This document shows positions 22,201 to 24,270 of a stretch of DNA of 24,270 bases, one piece after another; position 1 is the stretch's first letter, and every line of letters starts with the position of its first letter. A program made the position numbers and the translations under genes. The stretch is from Plakobranchus ocellatus (Eukaryota > Mollusca > Gastropoda > Plakobranchidae). A model generated the notes under the pieces. The model was not told the origin of the DNA and ran no database searches. It saw only the letters and a list, made by a program, of their open reading frames with translations. The stretch is from contig BLXT01003832.1 of assembly GCA_019648995.1 (NCBI GenBank), positions 1 through 24,270 on the forward strand, in the 5' to 3' direction.

Positions 22201-23806
22201 ATAGTATAACTTTTTTGATTTTTTTAATGAAGTAGCCTAAAGGCAAGCCGTTTCAATTATATTTTTTGGCTTTGTTCTTATTAGTTTAAACTCATCTGCA
22301 TGTTTAAAAAAATTTTTTTTTTTTTAAACACTTACATTTTTATTTTTAATTTACTCTCAATTCCCCCCCCCCCTTTAATTTATTGTTATGTGACAGAAGC
22401 AACATAGAAATACTAGAAAAATGAATTCTCATTGTTAAGCAGACTAAGAGACAAAAACGTATGCTTGCTATTTGTGGCATTATGGAAGCCTTGGAGGTGT
22501 CAGGTTTATCCAAATACATGTGGTCTTATGGAGGGTATTATGTAGAATTTTCAATAATAAATGGTGGGTGCTGACATAAGAATGCTTGTTTTCATTAAAA
22601 AAGTAGATTTCTATAATCGCACATAACATTTTTGACAGAGCAATACATGCTTGCAGGACATTGCTATAGCCAACAGATGGGCAGCGGACTGGAGCGATGA
22701 AGAACAGGGTGCAAAGAGGAATGACGCTAAATAGATACAAGGTTAAAATAAGGCAGAGAGTGGTGGAAAGTTTGGGAAGTTCATTTGTGTTGATGCACTT
22801 TTGCTCTCTCAAAGATTATTATTGTTATGTCAATGTACAGGAATAGAGTTGATGGCAACATCTTAAAATTTGTTGAGAAACAAAAGTCTCTATAGCGAAG
22901 CTTTGCTATGATAATGTGCAGATAGTAATGCTTTTTTCTCCCTATCTCTCTCCAGGCACTAAGATGCGCAGGCGCATTGGTTCCATTGAGGAATTTGAAT
23001 TTGAACCACTGACCTACGGCAGCAAGCTGCGGGTTGAAACCTGCACCAATCAGCTCCACATTACCATTGCTCTGACCGGCTGGCTGACCAATCAACACAG
23101 AGGTTAGACACATGCACAGCAAGACAAGAAGCGAATTACAATTTGCACAATTCAACACTATTCTCTTTGAAAAACCTTGTTGTTCTTTTCTTTATTTTAA
23201 GTGGATTCACATATTTTCTATCCATTTAAGTGTTTCCGAGTTTCTTTGCAAAAAACATGCACTTAATGGTTGTTATGCAAATTCAATTAGTTTTTGTAGC
23301 TTCTGTTTCTTTTTAAGGACTTCTTCTCAAAAAGGATTTATCTTTGCTCTCTCTCTCTCTCTCTCTCTTTATTTCTCTTCCTACATCTCTCTTTTCTCAT
23401 TTTATTTAGTATTGCTTAGGCAGCCAGTGGCATGTAGAGGAGAAGTCAAAAGAAAATAATAGTTAACAAATGAGGCAATAATAGCAACAATATCAATTCT
23501 TAAGTGAAGATCTTTGAAAATTGAGCAGACAAAAGTGGTGAATACTAGCACTGTTTAAACATGCATAATTCTGTAGTCCAAGAGTGCATATAATTTGAGC
23601 TATTCAAACTCTTTTTCGGTTCACTTTCTTTGTTTATCCTTTAGATTTCCGAGAGCCATGGCACAATTTAGCTGAATCAAAGGAACAGTATACTTTGAAA
23701 TGGGAAACAAAGTACCTTGTTCAGCTGGGTGAGGCAATTGACTATGTTTTCAACTCGGCTGTTACCATGGCAGCCCAAGAGGCTCTCAAGATGACTGTGC
23801 TGCGAG
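12071..23806 (+). CDS. TMCO4: TMCO4-like DUF726 protein, 10 coding exons, 3' end beyond window
   Basis: Spliced gene with exons at 12071-12179, 14300-14405, 14907-14964, 15475-15619, 16805-16937, 18603-18626, 20909-21006, 21564-21707, 22956-23102 and 23645-23806. Together they give 1126 nt, or 375 codons plus one base, with no internal stop and compatible phases at every GT-AG junction. The order is: a short basic/polar N-terminus (1-36); a helical N-terminal region (37-183); a charged, probably coiled-coil stretch rich in E, K and R (about 188-209); a Gly/Ala-rich hydrophobic membrane region (about 210-272) containing GLATVGGG and GLTGGLAAPLVAAGAGA; then the start of the hydrolase-like part, with TNQLHITIALTGWL (about 302-315) and EPWHNLAESKEQY. 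These blocks are those I know from TMCO4/DUF726 proteins. The family is poorly characterised; it has an alpha/beta-hydrolase-type C-terminus and a membrane anchor. The nucleophile motif is not visible because the gene continues past 23806. Identity is confident; the biochemical role is not known. Confidence 0.93.
13251..13285. repeat. (CT)n microsatellite in intron 1
   Basis: About 17 CT units, uninterrupted. Confidence 0.97.
13719..13828. repeat. 47-bp tandem repeat with GTTGT..ACAAC palindromes
   Basis: The 16-bp imperfect palindromes GTTGTTATGAAACAAC (13719), GTTGTATTGTAACAAC (13766) and GTTGTATTGTGACAAC (13813) are spaced exactly 47 bp apart. The 31-bp spacers share GCGCAC and several other positions and are CpG-rich in otherwise AT-rich intron 1. 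Confidence 0.88.
14300..14405 (+). CDS. TMCO4: TMCO4 coding exon 2
   Basis: Acceptor TTTCGGCAG|AG and donor AACAG|GTTTGT; enters in phase 1 and leaves in phase 2. It encodes residues 37-71, including SDAGQFSYAALYATALHVLF, an amphipathic or hydrophobic helix matching the conserved N-terminal block of TMCO4. Confidence 0.9.
14406..14906 (+). other. Intron 2
   Basis: A 501-bp AT-rich intron with a degenerate AGC/AGA-rich stretch at about 14700-14790 that resembles a decayed trinucleotide repeat. No gene is seen in it. Confidence 0.8.
14907..14964 (+). CDS. TMCO4: TMCO4 coding exon 3
   Basis: A 58-nt exon with acceptor ATTCCAG|AAAATT and donor CAGCAG|GTAATG. It encodes KFREESLAVVLISLEQPQQ and ends in phase 0. 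It joins exon 2 by completing an Arg codon (AG + A). It is short, but its borders and frame agree with both neighbours. Confidence 0.88.
14965..15474 (+). other. Intron 3
   Basis: A 510-bp AT-rich intron containing a long poly-T run at about 15139-15159, possibly the reverse-strand tail of an old retroposed copy. Nothing else is recognisable. Confidence 0.8.
15475..15619 (+). CDS. TMCO4: TMCO4 coding exon 4
   Basis: Acceptor TTTTGGCAG|GTGTGC and donor GGTCAAG|GTATAA; enters in phase 0 and leaves in phase 1. It encodes VCESVRAILQGQGLDDMDPF followed by acidic/hydrophobic helices ending ELLAVAVGQ (residues 92-139). Base composition rises clearly above the AT-rich flanks, as expected of real coding sequence. 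Confidence 0.92.
16225..16255. repeat. (GA)n microsatellite in intron 4
   Basis: About 15 uninterrupted GA units. Confidence 0.97.
16607..16734 (+). other. Candidate alternative terminal exon in intron 4
   Basis: The acceptor TTTTTCTTTTTCAG at 16606 has a stronger pyrimidine tract than the exon 5 acceptor. Entered in phase 1, as exon 4 requires, it encodes 42 residues, VLQNVFMTLLISTNQC then NLKKLEGGTIESLIRLLFPG, and stops at TAA 16732-16734. ATTAAA, a common variant poly(A) signal, follows at 16761-16766. It would give a TMCO4 isoform ending before the membrane region. The alternative is a captured last exon of an unrelated gene, or chance. Confidence 0.33.
16805..16937 (+). CDS. TMCO4: TMCO4 coding exon 5
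   Basis: Acceptor GTGGGCAG|GTCG and donor ACCGA|GTAAGT; enters in phase 1 and leaves in phase 2. It encodes GRYDSRMRVIIKHLAWRLHV then SWDVVIELESNLAETL (residues 140-183). The YD-R-RV-I-HLAWRL pattern is one I recognise from the TMCO4 N-terminal region. Confidence 0.93.
16938..18602 (+). other. Intron 5
   Basis: A 1665-bp, very AT-rich intron full of T-runs, between GTAAGT and TTTGCAG. I see no gene, mobile element or structured repeat in it. The open frame at 18074-18274 and its antisense partner look like chance. Confidence 0.7.
18603..18626 (+). CDS. TMCO4: TMCO4 coding exon 6, 24-nt micro-exon
   Basis: Only 24 nt lie between acceptor TTTGCAG|CTGG and donor GAAGC|GTGAGT, phase 2 in and phase 2 out. 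It encodes DWENWLEEA, with its first and last codons shared with neighbouring exons. The residues lead naturally into the E/K/R-rich coiled coil of the next exon. Because the phase is symmetric, skipping it would keep the frame, so it could be a cassette. It is the least certain exon of the model because so short a match carries little information. Confidence 0.62.
19536..19782 (+). other. Weak candidate alternative terminal exon in intron 6
   Basis: After acceptor GTCTTCTTCAG (ending 19535), phase 2 entry from the micro-exon leaves 82 codons open to a TAG at 19780-19782, reading GMPALQKAALFLYRETSPDP and on. No AATAAA follows closely and the residues are not recognised. Probably chance, but listed because phase and acceptor agree. 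Confidence 0.15.
20381..20860. repeat. Minisatellite, four copies of 119-124 bp
   Basis: Copies begin at 20381, 20500, 20624 and 20748, each with AGCAC-CTTATTTAAATTG near the start, GGAG-GC-CAATGAT, then CATAGATAA-CAAA-ATG and GATAAATTTATTAGTT at the end. Copies 2 and 3 are nearly identical and the outer ones more diverged. Length differences sit in the T-runs. The array ends 48 bp before TMCO4 exon 7. Confidence 0.93.
20909..21006 (+). CDS. TMCO4: TMCO4 coding exon 7, coiled coil and first membrane residues
   Basis: Acceptor TTTCTACAAG|GG (an AAG acceptor) and donor GATTG|GTAAGT; enters in phase 2 and leaves in phase 1. It encodes EEKKEREAERKRSKYKRY and then ALIGLATVGGGTLI (residues 192-224). 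The basic charged helix followed at once by a Gly-rich hydrophobic segment is the hallmark join of coiled coil and membrane region in this family. Confidence 0.93.
21007..21563 (+). other. Intron 7
   Basis: A 557-bp AT-rich intron between GTAAGT and TTTCTCAG. No repeat or gene is recognised. Confidence 0.82.
21564..21707 (+). CDS. TMCO4: TMCO4 coding exon 8, Gly/Ala-rich membrane segment
   Basis: Acceptor ATTTCTCAG|GTCTC and donor CTTACAG|GTAGTT; phase 1 in and phase 1 out. It encodes GLTGGLAAPLVAAGAGAIIG then a further Gly/Ala-rich stretch ending GVAGAGLTG (residues 225-272). Almost uncharged and glycine-zipper-like, it is the best-conserved membrane block of DUF726 proteins and the strongest single piece of evidence for the gene's identity. 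Confidence 0.96.
21708..22955 (+). other. Intron 8
   Basis: A 1248-bp intron that begins with a 125-bp tandem repeat (21726-22001) and holds homopolymer runs of A, T and C (poly-C near 22364-22373). No gene is seen. The minus-strand frames in 22480-23158 have no supporting features. Confidence 0.78.
21726..22001. repeat. 125-bp tandem repeat, two copies plus a partial one
   Basis: TCTAATCTTGCACTGGATCT at 21776 recurs as TCTAATCTTGCATTGGATCT at 21901, each followed by CTTACATTGAAACAAAT and AAA-TACAAATGC. A partial copy (TCTCCTCTTGCTTTGGAT) begins at 21726, 50 bp before the first full copy. Confidence 0.85.
22956..23102 (+). CDS. TMCO4: TMCO4 coding exon 9, start of hydrolase-like domain
   Basis: Acceptor CTCTCCAG|GCACT and donor CACAGAG|GTTAGA; phase 1 in and phase 1 out. 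It encodes TKMRRRIGSIEEFEFEPL and later TNQLHITIALTGWLTNQ (residues 273-321). The short hydrophobic strand HITIALTGWL matches the first core strand and turn of the alpha/beta-hydrolase part. GC content is markedly higher than in the surrounding introns. Confidence 0.95.
23103..23644 (+). other. Intron 9
   Basis: A 542-bp intron between GTTAGA and CCTTTAG with a (CT)n run at 23347-23368. Nothing else is recognisable. Confidence 0.8.
23347..23368. repeat. (CT)n microsatellite in intron 9
   Basis: About 11 uninterrupted CT units. Confidence 0.95.
23645..23806 (+). CDS. TMCO4: TMCO4 coding exon 10, last exon in the window
   Basis: Acceptor ATCCTTTAG|ATTTCC and donor CTGCGAG|GTAAAA; phase 1 in and phase 1 out. 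It encodes DFREPWHNLAESKEQYTLKW then KYLVQLGEAIDYVF and AAQEALKMTVLRG (residues 322-375). It ends at a normal donor and no later exon is visible before 24270, so the rest of the protein, including any GxSxG nucleophile, is outside. Confidence 0.94.
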
Positions 23807-24183
23807 GTAAAATTCTAAAAAATAAACTTTATGGGGGTGGCTCCGCCGTGGCTCTTTTAATTTCGAGCTGAGCGGACCACTCAGACCCCGTGACCCCGTA
23901 CACTGCCCAGCTCAATGCTAGGCCCAGTGAAATATTACAGATATTTCAATCACAGTGCAATTAGTGCGTCCTTTTTATTAATCTATATGCAGTATTGTGA
24001 CTTCCATGATTTCCTATGCAATTATACTTGTAGTGGCTTGCAATCCTTCTACAAGAGCAGTGCCCTTACTGGGCGGGTTGCCTCGGCAATTTGCTCGACG
24101 CAGTGAAGAGTCGACCAGTTCCAAAACTATTTTGGCTGCTCTCCTCTTCATCCCTCAGCTGCTTACCCTGAGTTCACGTGTCC

Positions 24184-24270
24184 CTGATCTACATTCTGCG
24201 AACTTTGATTGAACGAGCTCTAGAAGTACAAAAAGACGTATACCCATGTTTCATTGACTATACCAAGGCA
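24184..24270 (+). mobile_element. Non-LTR retrotransposon reverse transcriptase fragment, runs off edge
   Basis: The frame starting near 24184 reads IYILRTLIERALEVQKDVY and continues CFIDYTKA to the window edge. The FIDYTKAFD-type block is the reverse transcriptase motif around the first catalytic aspartate of non-LTR elements. A stop at 24169-24171 lies just upstream in the same frame and no endonuclease domain is visible there, so the copy is probably 5'-truncated or broken. It lies downstream of the last visible TMCO4 exon, probably within its next intron. The clade is not certain. Confidence 0.75.

Noticed and set aside
22480..23158. Minus-strand ORFs of 110 and 125 codons
   Set aside because: One runs antisense over the well-supported TMCO4 exon 9, and neither has a recognisable domain.
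23830..23940. Possible second tRNA-like head (GGTGGCTCCGCCGTGGCTC near 23835)
   Set aside because: The start resembles the SINE-like unit at 9785, but no convincing B box or tail follows.
1..24270. CRISPR array, operon, ribosomal RNA or intact tRNA gene
   Set aside because: No evenly spaced repeat-spacer structure, bacterial gene layout, rRNA core or cloverleaf was found; the tandem arrays are minisatellites.

Overview
This is a eukaryotic, AT-rich, intron-rich animal genomic window. Microsatellites of (CT)n, (GA)n, (CAA)n and (AGT)n are abundant, and there are decayed non-LTR retrotransposons, a tRNA-derived SINE-like unit and DNA-transposon-like structures. The mix looks like a lophotrochozoan, most likely a mollusc. 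That placement is an impression from repeat style and protein similarity, not a demonstrated result. No bacterial or viral gene organisation is present.

The one gene I can support well lies on the + strand from 12071 to beyond the right edge. It is the 5' two-thirds or so of a TMCO4 orthologue (transmembrane and coiled-coil domain protein 4, DUF726 family). Ten coding exons were assembled by hand: 12071-12179, 14300-14405, 14907-14964, 15475-15619, 16805-16937, 18603-18626 (a 24-nt micro-exon), 20909-21006, 21564-21707, 22956-23102 and 23645-23806. They total 1126 nt (375 codons plus one base), keep one reading frame across all nine junctions and use GT-AG borders throughout. The catalytic alpha/beta-hydrolase half should lie to the right of the window. 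Two stretches inside introns (16607-16734 and 19536-19782) are acceptor-bounded, stay open in the correct phase and end in stop codons, so they could be alternative terminal exons.

Left of the gene (1-11950) I see no intact gene. The main items, in order: a GC-rich island of unknown origin (about 890-1260); a 1.7-kb field of alternating pyrimidine and purine repeats with higher-order repetition (about 1980-3640); a diverged 110-bp repeat pair (4304/4807); a minus-strand relic of a non-LTR reverse transcriptase C-terminus (4935-5182); a 230-bp CAA array followed by a short coding-like frame (6960-7410); a 1.6-kb DNA-transposon-like element with near-perfect terminal inverted repeats, repeated subterminal motifs and a decayed internal ORF (8044-9661); a SINE-like unit (about 9785-10047); a plus-strand relic of a non-LTR reverse transcriptase (about 10655-11235); and a poly-Ser/poly-Gly ORF with plausible splice sites just upstream of the gene (11476-11726).

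The introns carry more repeats: three exact 47-bp-spaced GTTGT..ACAAC palindromes (13719-13828), a four-copy minisatellite of about 122 bp ending 48 bp before an exon (20381-20860), and a 125-bp tandem repeat (21726-22001). A further non-LTR reverse transcriptase fragment begins near 24184 and runs off the right edge, downstream of the last exon seen.
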